From Hathewaya proteolytica DSM 3090 (GTDB lineage Bacteria > Bacillota > Clostridia > Clostridiales > Clostridiaceae), in contig NZ_FRAD01000013.1 of assembly GCF_900142225.1 (NCBI RefSeq), positions 39,617-103,616 on the forward strand: a DNA stretch of 64,000 bases, in the 5' to 3' direction. This document shows positions 1 through 9,811 of this stretch, piece after piece (the first letter of the stretch is position 1; every line of letters starts with the position of its first letter). Made by a program: the position numbers and the translations under genes. The notes under the pieces are model-generated. The model was not told the origin of the DNA. It saw nothing but the letters and a program-made list of their open reading frames with translations, and did no database searches.

Positions 1-677
1 TACTTAAAAGCATCTAACATGTCCTCTACCCCAGGATCATTTATACATACCGGCTTCATAATAACATCACCGGTGTGATTCATTGCCCCCATAATACATA
101 CGTGGTCCTGTGAGAAATATTCTTCTATAGATACAGGACCCCTTCTGGAACTTTTTCGTGGCATTGTAAAAGAGCTCCTGCTATGATTTCCTTTAAAATT
201 GCATTTCATATGTATAGTGTTCATTTCAATTTTGCCTGACATTTCATCTACTTCCAATTGTTCTTGCAATGCATCTAAAATCTTGTGTCTCCAAAAAAAA
301 GCTGTTTTTAAATTAATCTTCAGCACCGATGCACATCTGCGAAGAGAATACTGATTTACAAGACATTTTACATACTCTTTCCATAAATCAACACTCTTGT
401 GTGTATGGTAAATCACTGAATTTGTAGCTTCCATAAATGATCTACCACAAGTTTTGCAAAAATATCTTTGTCTATCATCATTTTTACCATTTTTAATGTA
501 ATTATTGCCTTTGCAATATGGACATACTATTGACTGCTCAAATATAATATCATTATTTCTCTTATTATTACTTTCTATTATTTCAATAATATGTTTGATC
601 AAAAGCTTCTTTCTCTTTTTTGATTTCTTACTTTTAGGGGATATATTTGATGGTAAACGAATGTCACAAAAGAACAT
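1..677 (-). CDS. IS1595-family (ISXO2-like) transposase, 3' end outside window
   Basis: DNA transposase that would cut and paste its own element. The frame is open from an ATG at 675-677 to the window edge, so the C-terminal part is missing. An N-terminal zinc ribbon is visible (CPYCKGNNYIKNG ... CKTCGRSF, about residues 51-80), followed by a helical DNA-binding stretch. The motif LEVDEMSGK near residue 142 supplies the first Asp of the DDE catalytic triad of the ISXO2-like domain. AAAGGAGA at 684-691 is the ribosome binding site. The zinc ribbon plus VDE combination is typical of IS1595 transposases. The other catalytic residues and one end of the element lie outside the window, so activity cannot be judged. 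Confidence 0.85.
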   Translation of the reverse strand, partial: MFFCDIRLPSNISPKSKKSKKRKKLLIKHIIEIIESNNKRNNDIIFEQSIVCPYCKGNNYIKNGKNDDRQRYFCKTCGRSFMEATNSVIYHTHKSVDLWKEYVKCLVNQYSLRRCASVLKINLKTAFFWRHKILDALQEQLEVDEMSGKIEMNTIHMKCNFKGNHSRSSFTMPRKSSRRGPVSIEEYFSQDHVCIMGAMNHTGDVIMKPVCINDPGVEDMLDAFK

Positions 678-1171
678 AGTTACGTCTCCTTTAGAAATTG
701 TATTTGGTATTTACAATTATATCCACTTTTTTATTATTCTAATCACTTTTTTAAAATAAATAGACTTCTAATCTTAACTTGGAGTTTTAACCCCACGTGA
801 AGTTTAGGAGTCGTTATCTAGGGGCGTGTCTCATGTCATCGCTCTCCTATAAGAGGGTGTGACAACGACTAGCCATCAGATAAATTAATTTGAAGCTAAT
901 AATCCTGTATCTGAAAATCCATATTACAAAAACAAACAATTTCTAACATGAAAATTAGACATTTTTCAACAAAATTTTCTAACTGCTAGTCCTTTATTTT
1001 ACCACTGAAAAGTCAAACACAGCTTTTAAACTGATTTTTTTAATTTATCTTATATAGAGGCCGATTTAAATAGTAGCATTCTAACTCAATTTTATGCTAA
1101 GTTAAAAAAAACTCCAACTATTAGCAGTTTAAGTACTGATTACAAAACCGCAACATAGCTGAAGTTATACA
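678..1171. other. Intergenic region with two dispersed repeat motifs
   Basis: No supportable gene. It holds a structured GC-richer stretch (about 770-890). Its segment CTCCTATAAGAG...GACTAGCCATCAGATAA recurs in diverged form at 33661-33710. It also holds one copy of the intergenic repeat ACCACTGAAAAGTCAAACAC AGC at about 1000-1027. The GC-richer stretch may be the outer end of the adjacent insertion sequence, but I could not identify its inverted repeats. Confidence 0.5.
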
Positions 1172-2521
1172 TTATATTTTCCAAACTAAAAAGCCCAAGT
1201 TCTCTGCCTCTTCTTTATTCACAACACCTTTAGTATCAATAATGACAGAACTTTCCTGCATATGCTTTTTAAACAGTTTTACATCATCAAGAATCATGTT
1301 ATGTTGTTTAGTGAGAATTAACAATGCATCTGATTCATGAAGAGCTTCAACTTGATTGGAAACTTTGTAATCGTATTCCGTTGGAACTATAGAATCAAAT
1401 GCTTTAACATCGGCCCCTCTCTCTAATAACAAGTTGCATATATCAATTGGAGGACTTATTCGATCATCATTGGAGTAGTCTTTCATGGCAAGGCCTAAAA
1501 CGGCTACCTTAGAGCCACCTAGGGTTTTATTTATTTTATTCAACATTTCCTCTGTTTTATCCACTATAAAGCGAGGCAAATTGGCATTTTTCTCCCTGCA
1601 AAGTTGCAATATTTCCATGGAAATACCCATTTCGTCAGCCTTCGGCGCTATGTAATTATATGCGTTTGGTATGCAATAACCTCCAACTCCCGGACCTGGT
1701 GTTAAAAGCTTCACTCTCTTGTGAGTATTGGCAAGGGAAACCACTTCATGTATATCTATACCAAGTTCTTCAGTGAATCTAGCAAACTCCTGACACATAG
1801 CGATATTTACATCTCGCTGCACATTTTCAAAAACTTTACTGGTTTCCACAGCTTTTATATTGGTAGCTGGTATTACATCAGCTTTGCAAACTATAGAAAG
1901 AACTTTCATTGCCTTTTCAAGGCTCTTCTCATTTACTCCACCAACTATAGTATTCATGTTGGCAAATTCATCAAAAGCAACTCCCTCAGCTATTCGCTCT
2001 GAAGCATACGCCAGATAAAAATCTTTACCTGCCACCATAGATGACTCTTTCTCGAGAATAGGTAAAATAAATTCCTCCGTAGTACCTGGTATAACAGTAC
2101 TTCTAATGATAACAAGATCACCTTTTTTCAAATTTCGACCTATTGTTCTAGTGGCACTTTCAAGATATGCCATGTTATGGACACCGTCATTCACTGGAAT
2201 GCCAACAGTTACTATTATATTGTTACACTGTTTTACAGCTTCATCTGCATCCGTAGTAGCTATATAGCTTTTTTCTTCAATACAGTAATTTAAGATTTCC
2301 TTTATTCCAATACCAAAAAACTTTTCTGTATGATGAGTATTGCCACAGTTAGTTTCCATTACAAGATTGTGGTCTACGTCAATGCCTGTCACATTGCATC
2401 CCCTAAGAGCAAAACTCAAGCTCAATGGAAGCCCAACAAAACCTTGCCCAAAGACACAGACGTTCTTGTACTGTTCCTCAACACTTTCCTTTAATTCCTT
2501 TAACTTATCAAATCCGTTCAT
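1172..2521 (-). CDS. Nucleotide-sugar dehydrogenase (UDP-ManNAc dehydrogenase type)
   Basis: Oxidises the C6 hydroxyl of a UDP-sugar to the acid with two NAD+, giving a uronic-acid building block for a surface polysaccharide; cytoplasmic. Residues 21-35 form the Rossmann nucleotide-binding loop (VCVFGQGFVGLPLS). The central domain carries the catalytic cysteine in GPGVGGYCIP near residue 280. The C-terminal UDP-binding domain ends the protein at 449 residues, the usual family length. WecC/TviB-like enzymes are the closest family by motif, but the exact sugar cannot be read from sequence. Its ATG overlaps the stop of the upstream gene by one base (TAATG), so translation is probably coupled. 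It is the last gene of the polysaccharide operon. Confidence 0.85.
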   Translation of the reverse strand: MNGFDKLKELKESVEEQYKNVCVFGQGFVGLPLSLSFALRGCNVTGIDVDHNLVMETNCGNTHHTEKFFGIGIKEILNYCIEEKSYIATTDADEAVKQCNNIIVTVGIPVNDGVHNMAYLESATRTIGRNLKKGDLVIIRSTVIPGTTEEFILPILEKESSMVAGKDFYLAYASERIAEGVAFDEFANMNTIVGGVNEKSLEKAMKVLSIVCKADVIPATNIKAVETSKVFENVQRDVNIAMCQEFARFTEELGIDIHEVVSLANTHKRVKLLTPGPGVGGYCIPNAYNYIAPKADEMGISMEILQLCREKNANLPRFIVDKTEEMLNKINKTLGGSKVAVLGLAMKDYSNDDRISPPIDICNLLLERGADVKAFDSIVPTEYDYKVSNQVEALHESDALLILTKQHNMILDDVKLFKKHMQESSVIIDTKGVVNKEEAENLGFLVWKI

Positions 2522-4272
2522 TATTCTTCGACCTCCATTTGTCTTACGAATGTTTGATTTTCTATTAATAAGCTTTCCAATTTATATTCTACCACTTCTT
2601 GAACAACAAAATCTGGTTTAATCTGATTTACAAGAATACCATTAAAATTATAGGACCACTCATAAACTGCCTCGCTAAAATGCTCTGATATAAATGGGGC
2701 CAAATTTACCGCAAAGGAATCTCTAAACATCAAAAGTCTTGGTTTTGATTTATCAGGTTGAGTCAAAATATCGCCTCTTAAAAGGTCATAATGTTCATTT
2801 TGCACAGGCTTAGCTTCTCTCTCTTCTTTAGGTTTTAAAAAAATATGTTCCTCACCATAAGACTTGGGAACACCTAACATGTTGGCCAAATCTCCGCCGC
2901 CTGGTTTTTTATATTCCTTTATCAAATTAAATTCCTCTAATAAAGCAGCTTTAAGATTATCATCATTTGAATATTTCCATAGGTGATCCATTAATTCCGT
3001 ATATCCGTAATATGCACCCAGTTCGTTCCAGTGAGTATCTGTTTTTTGATAAAGCCTTTCACTGTTCTTTTTTTCTAATAGTATTTTTCTTGTGTCTACT
3101 ATATCTATTTCTGAGTTTTCTTTCAAGTAATTTACAACTTGATCAATCCTAGTTTCATCCTTAATTTTTTTGTATTTATCGCTATAATATTCACCATAAA
3201 TAGTCTCTTTGTTCGGAGCAATCATTAGCACAAAGGGGATGTTCTGCTTTTGTAACCATGCTTTCTTTTCCTCTAAATTTTTTCTTATAATCTCCAATTC
3301 ATCTTGGGTGAACTTTAGAATTCCACGATAATCTTCACTTAAATCTTTTACATCATCTTTTTTATAGAATAGCCATCCTTCTTTTCCTAATATAACTTTA
3401 TCAGTAGCGGCATCGTGGAATACATCATTTTCGAGTTTAGAACTGGCTGAAATCAAATTGTTTCTCAAACCAAAATAATCATTGTAGTTTGATTCGGCCG
3501 TTCTTATTATCCTCTCCATGCCCCTTATAGAAGGATCTACAGCTGTTGAAGAGCCTCTATTCTCTGTACTTTTTATGTTTTTTATTCCAGCTATAAGCAC
3601 AAGATTAGATGAACATAATGTAAGCATAAATAGAGATATAAATACCACATTTCTACACAATACTTTCTTTTTATTAAAGTAACCTTGAATAAGATATGTT
3701 CCAAAAGAAAGCACCACAGCAACAAAGGCTAAAGACAAAATAATGCTTAAATTATAAGGTGCATCATCCATTACCTGCCCCATTTTTTCCGCAGAAATGT
3801 ACGGAGTTTTGCCACTACATATAATTTCTAAGTAATTATCTTTTACTTTTACACTTTCAATATCATCAGAAACTTCATAAAATATGTCCTTAATTTTTTG
3901 TGGAGCCATAGTTACATTTTTGAAGGGACCCTTCACCTCTACAGACTTAAGTTTTATACGTCTCTCCTTGTGACCAAAAAGTATCTTTATCCTTTTAACA
4001 TCTTGTGTGTTAAGGTCAAAATGAATATGCCTAGATTCCATACCTTCAAGTATATTAGTCCTAGCACACATATCATCATTGTATATGGGTTGGGCTTTAT
4101 TGGTAAAAAAGGCAACAAAATACGTATCGCCATCATACCCAACATCCATGTTAACTTTGATGTTTTTGTCTACCAGGGAAAGATATAAAAATACGGTTAT
4201 TGCAAAATATACAATGGTTAGCGCAATATACATGATAAACTTAAAATATTTATTTTTCAATATATTATCCAT
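2521..4272 (-). CDS. AlgJ/AlgX-like (DHHW family) polysaccharide O-acetylation protein
   Basis: Probable extracytoplasmic acetyl-transfer partner of the MBOAT protein encoded just upstream. A transmembrane helix lies at about residues 11-32 and a second hydrophobic segment cluster at about 180-235. The large C-terminal region is an SGNH-hydrolase-like domain. The motif TDTHWNELGAYYG (around residue 415) is the signature of the AlgJ/AlgX group and supplies the catalytic Asp/His. FRDSFAVNLAPF (around residue 530) supplies the nucleophile serine. In AlgIJFX-type systems such a protein receives the acetyl group from the membrane MBOAT and puts it on the glycan. The next gene downstream overlaps by one base. 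Acetyl as the donated group is inferred from the family. Confidence 0.8.
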   Translation of the reverse strand: MDNILKNKYFKFIMYIALTIVYFAITVFLYLSLVDKNIKVNMDVGYDGDTYFVAFFTNKAQPIYNDDMCARTNILEGMESRHIHFDLNTQDVKRIKILFGHKERRIKLKSVEVKGPFKNVTMAPQKIKDIFYEVSDDIESVKVKDNYLEIICSGKTPYISAEKMGQVMDDAPYNLSIILSLAFVAVVLSFGTYLIQGYFNKKKVLCRNVVFISLFMLTLCSSNLVLIAGIKNIKSTENRGSSTAVDPSIRGMERIIRTAESNYNDYFGLRNNLISASSKLENDVFHDAATDKVILGKEGWLFYKKDDVKDLSEDYRGILKFTQDELEIIRKNLEEKKAWLQKQNIPFVLMIAPNKETIYGEYYSDKYKKIKDETRIDQVVNYLKENSEIDIVDTRKILLEKKNSERLYQKTDTHWNELGAYYGYTELMDHLWKYSNDDNLKAALLEEFNLIKEYKKPGGGDLANMLGVPKSYGEEHIFLKPKEEREAKPVQNEHYDLLRGDILTQPDKSKPRLLMFRDSFAVNLAPFISEHFSEAVYEWSYNFNGILVNQIKPDFVVQEVVEYKLESLLIENQTFVRQMEVEE

Positions 4273-4341
4273 TTTATTTTCCTCTTAATTTATTTCTTTG
4301 AAACACATGAAACATAAAAATACAAACAAATATTTCAGAAC

Positions 4342-5793
4342 CTAGAACCTAAAATATATAAATGGGTTGTAGGTAGTGGCTGCCATGGTCATTAGAGATA
4401 AAAACAGAATTACGAATAATGAACCATGAATGATAATTTCAAAGAAAAGGTTGTCTTTGATTTTAGTAGTAAGTTTTTTGCCTATGCACTTTACAATTGG
4501 AGTACATATTATTAGAGCCACAAAAAACACCAAGAAAAATCTGTGATCAGTAAACAAATCTACGTAATACATTGACCCAGATGGTTTAAATAGAAACATT
4601 CTCTTAATGTAATTAAAAGCAGTTGTTATATTTTCTGCCCTAAACAAAACCCAACCAACTAAAATTACTATAAGGGAGTACAGGTGTGCTAAAGGACTCC
4701 AAATTTTATCTAGTACTTTGGATTTGAACCCTGCCCTTTCTATTATCAAGAATATTCCGTAGTATATTCCCCATAATATAAAATTCCAACTGGCTCCATG
4801 CCACAATCCCGATAGAAAAAACACGATGAACATATTTATGTAGGTTCTTTTAATGCCTTTTCTATTGCCTCCTAAAGGAATGTATACATAATCTCTAAAC
4901 CAATTAGTTAGGGATATGTGCCACCTTTTCCAAAATTCGCTGATTGATCTTGATATGTAGGGAAAATTGAAGTTCTCAAGAAAGTTAAATCCAAAGACCT
5001 TTCCAAGACCTATAGCCATATCTGAGTAACCTGAAAAATCAAAGTAAATCTGGAAGGCATAGCATAAAGCACCAAGCCATGCCAGTGAAGTTGACAGTTC
5101 TGCATAAGGTACTGCAAATATTTTATCCGCTACAAAGCCCATTTCATTTGCTATGAGAATTTTTTTACCAAAACCCATGATGAAACGCTTTATTCCATAG
5201 GCTATTTTGTCTATGGTGATTTCTCTTTTATCAATTTCCTCTGCCACGTCGTGGTATCTTACTATAGGGCCAGCAATTAGCTGTGGAAATAGAGATATGT
5301 ATAAAGCTAAATTGTAAATGCTCTTTTGAACCTTAGCGTCATCTCTATATACATCCACCACATAAGATAAGCCCTGGAATGTAAAAAAGGAAATACCAAT
5401 AGGCAGATGAATTGGTGATTTTTCAATGGCACTGCAAAATTTCCAAACAATGCCGCCATTTATTCCTGCAAAATTCAACATATTTCCCAGGTTATAAATG
5501 ATAAAATTAAAGTATTTAAAAAATACTAGCATGAGCAAATTTAATACGATAGCCCATACAAGTAGTGATTTTCTTTTTTTTAAATGATTACATTCATGTA
5601 TCCTCATTCCAAAGTAATAATTTATGCCTATGGACAAAAGCATAACAACTATGTGCTTTGGTTCCCCCCAAGCATAAAACAATAAGCTAGCCACTAGCAA
5701 TAGTGAATTCTTAAATCTCCTATCCAGCAAAAAATACATTATTAAAACCACTGGAAGAAAGGTAAACATAAATATTGGAGATGTAAATACCAT
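4342..5793 (-). CDS. MBOAT-family membrane O-acyltransferase (AlgI/DltB-like)
   Basis: Polytopic membrane protein that moves an acyl group from the cytoplasmic donor across the membrane for glycan O-acetylation. At 483 residues it has about ten hydrophobic segments. The conserved loop SEFWKRWHISLTNWFRD (around 285-300) and the catalytic-histidine motif SGLWHGASWNFILWG (around 330) identify the MBOAT fold and the AlgI branch. The ATG overlaps the stop of the upstream ManC-like gene. The downstream DHHW protein starts 69 bases later, so the two form the expected O-acetylation pair. DltB is a less likely alternative because no other dlt gene is present. Confidence 0.9.
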   Translation of the reverse strand: MVFTSPIFMFTFLPVVLIMYFLLDRRFKNSLLLVASLLFYAWGEPKHIVVMLLSIGINYYFGMRIHECNHLKKRKSLLVWAIVLNLLMLVFFKYFNFIIYNLGNMLNFAGINGGIVWKFCSAIEKSPIHLPIGISFFTFQGLSYVVDVYRDDAKVQKSIYNLALYISLFPQLIAGPIVRYHDVAEEIDKREITIDKIAYGIKRFIMGFGKKILIANEMGFVADKIFAVPYAELSTSLAWLGALCYAFQIYFDFSGYSDMAIGLGKVFGFNFLENFNFPYISRSISEFWKRWHISLTNWFRDYVYIPLGGNRKGIKRTYINMFIVFFLSGLWHGASWNFILWGIYYGIFLIIERAGFKSKVLDKIWSPLAHLYSLIVILVGWVLFRAENITTAFNYIKRMFLFKPSGSMYYVDLFTDHRFFLVFFVALIICTPIVKCIGKKLTTKIKDNLFFEIIIHGSLFVILFLSLMTMAATTYNPFIYFRF

Positions 5794-6929
5794 TATATTT
5801 TCCGCTCCTTTTGTGCACTTTCTATACTCTTTTTACTTCCAACAAAAATCCCTTCATCATTTTCCACGAAAATTATATCATCCAAACCACATATGATGAC
5901 AGGTTTTTTACCTGTAATGACAATGTTATTATTTCCCTTCATCTTTTTCACGTTTCCAACTAGAGTATTCATATTATCGTCCTTGTTTCTGTAACGCTCT
6001 AATGCCTTCCAGCTTCCAACATCATCCCATTTAAAGCAAGCAGGTATAACGTACATATTCTCTGCCTTTTCCATAACGGCAAAGTCAATAGATATACATT
6101 CCATTTTCTCGTAATTATTTACCAACCTATCTTCATAGCATTGGTTTTCCATTTCATTAGCCTCATCCTTAAATGTATCCGCCAAAAGTTCATATGTAGA
6201 TGGCAAATATTGATTTATAAGGTTTATAGCATTGTTGGCCTTCCATATGAATATGCCAGCATTCCACAAATAATTTCCTTGTTCTATATATTTTTTAGCA
6301 CAATCTATCTTAGGTTTTTCAACAAATTTGTCTACTTTATATATAAAATTTTTATTAGCCCCTTTATTTATACATACATTGGCTCCACAACTTATAGCAA
6401 CTTCCTCTAAGCCGTATTCGCAGAAATCTTCCCTATTGTACTTTATGTATCCATAAGCTGTTTCCGGCCGTGTTGGAGTTATGCCCAAAGTTATTATGGA
6501 CTCCTTGTTGTCTTCTACAAATTCCGCACCTCTTTTTATATTTTCAAGGAATAGTTCTTTATTTTCTATAAGATGATCTGCAGGTAGTACCACAAGAGTT
6601 GCATCCTTCACCCTTTCATTTATATAAAATGCAGCAAGCCCAATGCAAGGCGCTGTATTTCTTCCCACCGGCTCTATAATAACATTTTCTCTTTGTAAAT
6701 CCGGTAGCTGACTATATACGTACTCAGCATATTGCTCTCCTGTAACTACATATATATTATCCATTGAAATAAGACCCAATAGCCTTTTAACCGTCATCTG
6801 CAACATAGTATCATTTCCAAGCAGATTTAAAAATTGCTTAGGTTTTTTATCTGTTGAAAGTGGCCAAAATCTAGTTCCTTTTCCGCCTGCCATCACAACA
6901 GCACACAGCTTTTCTTTTATGTTAGACAA
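5793..6929 (-). CDS. Mannose-1-phosphate guanylyltransferase
   Basis: Makes GDP-mannose from mannose-1-phosphate and GTP in the cytoplasm. The N-terminal nucleotidyltransferase signature VVMAGGKGTRFWPLS (residues 12-26) and the downstream KPKQF are diagnostic. FVEKPKIDCAKKYI and LWNAGIFIWK in the middle are conserved sugar-binding segments. At 378 residues it is the short form without the C-terminal phosphomannose isomerase domain of bifunctional ManC/AlgA. The upstream phosphohexomutase could provide mannose-1-phosphate, so the operon probably makes GDP-mannose-derived units. The start has a good ribosome binding site and the gene lies 31 bases after its upstream neighbour. Confidence 0.9.
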   Translation of the reverse strand: MSNIKEKLCAVVMAGGKGTRFWPLSTDKKPKQFLNLLGNDTMLQMTVKRLLGLISMDNIYVVTGEQYAEYVYSQLPDLQRENVIIEPVGRNTAPCIGLAAFYINERVKDATLVVLPADHLIENKELFLENIKRGAEFVEDNKESIITLGITPTRPETAYGYIKYNREDFCEYGLEEVAISCGANVCINKGANKNFIYKVDKFVEKPKIDCAKKYIEQGNYLWNAGIFIWKANNAINLINQYLPSTYELLADTFKDEANEMENQCYEDRLVNNYEKMECISIDFAVMEKAENMYVIPACFKWDDVGSWKALERYRNKDDNMNTLVGNVKKMKGNNNIVITGKKPVIICGLDDIIFVENDEGIFVGSKKSIESAQKERKI

Positions 6930-6960
6930 ATTTACCCCTCCTCATTAAAGCCTTATTTCT

Positions 6961-8040
6961 CTATATTTTATTCACCATTTTTCTATTTATTTTGCTACTT
7001 ATTTCCCCCATTACTTTACTCATAATTGGTATCACGACAAAATACGACACAGTAAAGCAGGCAAAATTAAAAAAAGCACCCATTACATATGTATTTGAAG
7101 TTACATTAATATTTATTTTTATAAAAACCAAAGTTAAAAATACCTTTAAAAGCTGTTCTGTTCCACACAAAATAAGTGTACTAGACCCTATGACACGTAG
7201 AAACTTAACAGATTTTAAAATATGGCTTAGTATAACATTTAGGTATATCATAATCAAGGCAATTATTAGAACAAACATCCCTCTTGAAAATCTTCCAAGA
7301 AACATATCATCTAACATTTTATCAGGATCTTTGTAATATACAATAGAAGTTATTATTAAGGACATCCCTGTAATGATGAAAAAATATATTTTTTCTTTCT
7401 TGTCCATATCCTTATACTTCATATCTTTTATGTACTGAAATGCATAGGCTCCAATAGAATAATATATTAGATAGTACAATGCACTGTCGAAATTTAAGAT
7501 CCAACGAGGCGATTTTAGTGGATTAAAAGGGAAAAATACCTGCGTCATTGAAAATAATACAAAAGAATAAAACAGCACTCTTCCCTTTGTCTTAAATGTT
7601 CTATATAGCATTTCATATATAATACTCATGACAAAGATGCATGGTAAAAACCATAGAGAATCAGCAGGTAGCTGGTTTCTTATGCCAAAAAACACCTGCT
7701 TTATCATGATCATAATATTATACACACTAGGTCGCTTTCCAATGACATAAACCAACAAAAATATAATAGAAAAGAAAAAGTACGGCACCATAATTTGCGC
7801 AAACTTCTTTTTAACAAAGCGCCGCATATTACCTTGTTTATCGACACAATTATTTTCTTTTACAGCAAAAAAGCCTGACGCAAAGAAAAAAAGTGGTACA
7901 TGATAAGTAAAAAAGAAGAGATGCAACCTACTCTCAGGGTGGATAGAGTGTCCATAGTAAATAGCGATTATCCCCAAGGCCTTTAAAACATCCACCCAAT
8001 CATATCTGCTGTTATTTTTAATAGTGAATTTATCCGTCAA
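6961..8040 (-). CDS. Acyltransferase-3 family membrane protein
   Basis: Integral membrane acyltransferase of the OafA/Wzi-type family, which O-acetylates surface glycans. About ten transmembrane segments are visible in 359 residues. The N-terminal RYDWVDVLKALGIIAIYYGH (residues 12-31) is the typical first helix with the essential histidine, and FTYHVPLFFFASGFF follows in helix 2. It sits between phosphohexomutase and ManC genes with short gaps, so it belongs to the operon. Together with the MBOAT/DHHW pair it gives the locus two separate O-acylation routes. Substrate unknown. Confidence 0.8.
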   Translation of the reverse strand: MTDKFTIKNNSRYDWVDVLKALGIIAIYYGHSIHPESRLHLFFFTYHVPLFFFASGFFAVKENNCVDKQGNMRRFVKKKFAQIMVPYFFFSIIFLLVYVIGKRPSVYNIMIMIKQVFFGIRNQLPADSLWFLPCIFVMSIIYEMLYRTFKTKGRVLFYSFVLFSMTQVFFPFNPLKSPRWILNFDSALYYLIYYSIGAYAFQYIKDMKYKDMDKKEKIYFFIITGMSLIITSIVYYKDPDKMLDDMFLGRFSRGMFVLIIALIMIYLNVILSHILKSVKFLRVIGSSTLILCGTEQLLKVFLTLVFIKININVTSNTYVMGAFFNFACFTVSYFVVIPIMSKVMGEISSKINRKMVNKI

Positions 8041-8090
8041 TTTCTTTTCTCCTTACTTTTTTTATCCTACTTTTTATCTGTTTTTAAAGA

Positions 8091-9749
8091 TTATATTCCA
8101 AGGTTTGTAAGCACAGATTCCTGTAGTGCCGCTAAGTTGTATTCAGCCTGTGTCACACTATTTCCTCTAACACCAAAATACAATTTAATTTTTGGCTCCG
8201 TTCCTGATGGCCTTATGACAAAATAGCTACCGTCATTGAATATGAACTTAACCACATTGGACTTTGGAAGATTATTTTTTCCTTCCTTATAGTCTATTTT
8301 ATCTTTTAAATTCAAACCTTTAAAATCCATATTATCACGTCTTATGTTTTCCATAATCTCGTTTATTTTATTCATACCTTTTATGCCTTTTAGTTCCTTT
8401 GATACAAGCTGCTCTTTGTAATAACCGTATTTTTCATATAGTTCCATTAAAGCATTGTACAAATTCTCGCCAATGCCCTTATAATAAAGAGCCATTTCGC
8501 AAACAAGCGAACTAGCAATCACTGCATCCTTATCCCTTACGAAGTTTCCACTAAGGTATCCATAGCTTTCCTCAAACCCAAATAAAAATTCTTTTGAATT
8601 GTCTTTTTCAAATTTTCCAATCATCTCACCAATATACTTAAAGCCAGTTAACACTTCTAGCACATCCACATGAAAATCCGCTGCCACAGCCTTAACCATT
8701 TCCGTAGACACTATGGTTTTAATTATAGCTGCATTTTTCTTAAGTTTACCCTGTTCCTTTAGGGACATCATTATATAGTGGCTCAATAAAACCCCCACTT
8801 GATTTCCTGAAAGGACCTTAAACTCACCTTTTTCATCCCTGACCATAACGCCCATTCTATCGCAATCTGGATCCGTACCTATGATAATGTCTGGATTTTC
8901 TTTTTCAGCCATTTTTATTGCCAAATGGAAAACCTCACTATACTCCGGGTTTGGCACACTTACCGTTGGGAAATCCCCGTCAGGCAACTCCTGTTCCCTA
9001 ACCACACTGACATTCTCGTAGCCAAGTTCCTTTAAAACCCTTCTGACAGGCTTATTTCCTGATCCATGAATTGGCGTATATATTATACTTAGATCCTTGG
9101 CATAATTTTGCACCATATTTTTTCTTATGCATAAAGACTTTACATTGTCCATATAGGCTGCATAAACTTCTTCATACACCAAGGTCAATAATTTGTCATC
9201 TGGTGTAATATTTCTGATGCTAGCCTCGTTAACACACTGAATAATTTCCTTGGCAGCCACGTCGGTCACCTGACCACCATCACTGCCATATACCTTGTAG
9301 CCATTGTATTCCTTTGGGTTGTGAGATGCCGTAATAACAACTCCACAAGAGCAAGAAAGAAATCTCACAGCATAGGATAATATAGGTGTTGGAGTTAACT
9401 CGCTAAACAAATAGGTTTTAATTCCATTAGAAGTGAATACATTGGCCGTATGCCTTGCAAACTCTTTAGACATATTTCTAGAATCGTATGCAATTACAAC
9501 ACTAGGCTCACAGTAATTTTTTTTCAGATATGAAGATAAACCCTCTGTGGCTTTTCCCACGGTATATTGATTCATCCTGTTAGTACCCTGACCGATTACT
9601 CCTCTAAGCCCTCCAGTTCCAAACTCCAATGTCTTGTAAAATCTATCCTCTATTTCTTTTTCATCCTTTATATCTCTAAGTATATTTTTTGTGTTTTCAT
9701 CAATTACATCTGATTGTAACCATTCATTATAATTTTCTTTATAACCCAT
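8091..9749 (-). CDS. Phosphohexomutase (phosphoglucomutase/phosphomannomutase)
   Basis: Interconverts hexose-6-phosphate and hexose-1-phosphate, feeding nucleotide-sugar synthesis. All four family loops are present. The phosphoserine loop is VVITASHNPKEYNGYKVYG (around 140-158) and the Mg2+ loop GTDPDCDRMG (around 290). The sugar-specificity loop is GFEESYGYLSG (around 390) and the phosphate loop RPSGTEPKIKLYFG near the C-terminus. Length of 552 is that of the PgcA/long phosphomannomutase branch in Firmicutes. GEES versus GFEES-type specificity loops are shared by dual-specificity enzymes, so glucose and mannose are both possible. Neighbours favour a mannose role. Confidence 0.9.
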   Translation of the reverse strand: MGYKENYNEWLQSDVIDENTKNILRDIKDEKEIEDRFYKTLEFGTGGLRGVIGQGTNRMNQYTVGKATEGLSSYLKKNYCEPSVVIAYDSRNMSKEFARHTANVFTSNGIKTYLFSELTPTPILSYAVRFLSCSCGVVITASHNPKEYNGYKVYGSDGGQVTDVAAKEIIQCVNEASIRNITPDDKLLTLVYEEVYAAYMDNVKSLCIRKNMVQNYAKDLSIIYTPIHGSGNKPVRRVLKELGYENVSVVREQELPDGDFPTVSVPNPEYSEVFHLAIKMAEKENPDIIIGTDPDCDRMGVMVRDEKGEFKVLSGNQVGVLLSHYIMMSLKEQGKLKKNAAIIKTIVSTEMVKAVAADFHVDVLEVLTGFKYIGEMIGKFEKDNSKEFLFGFEESYGYLSGNFVRDKDAVIASSLVCEMALYYKGIGENLYNALMELYEKYGYYKEQLVSKELKGIKGMNKINEIMENIRRDNMDFKGLNLKDKIDYKEGKNNLPKSNVVKFIFNDGSYFVIRPSGTEPKIKLYFGVRGNSVTQAEYNLAALQESVLTNLGI

Positions 9750-9811
9750 ACTAGCACCCTTTCAAATATAATAATAACAGTAAAAAAAATTAAATTACAA
9801 TTAATCAGGAA

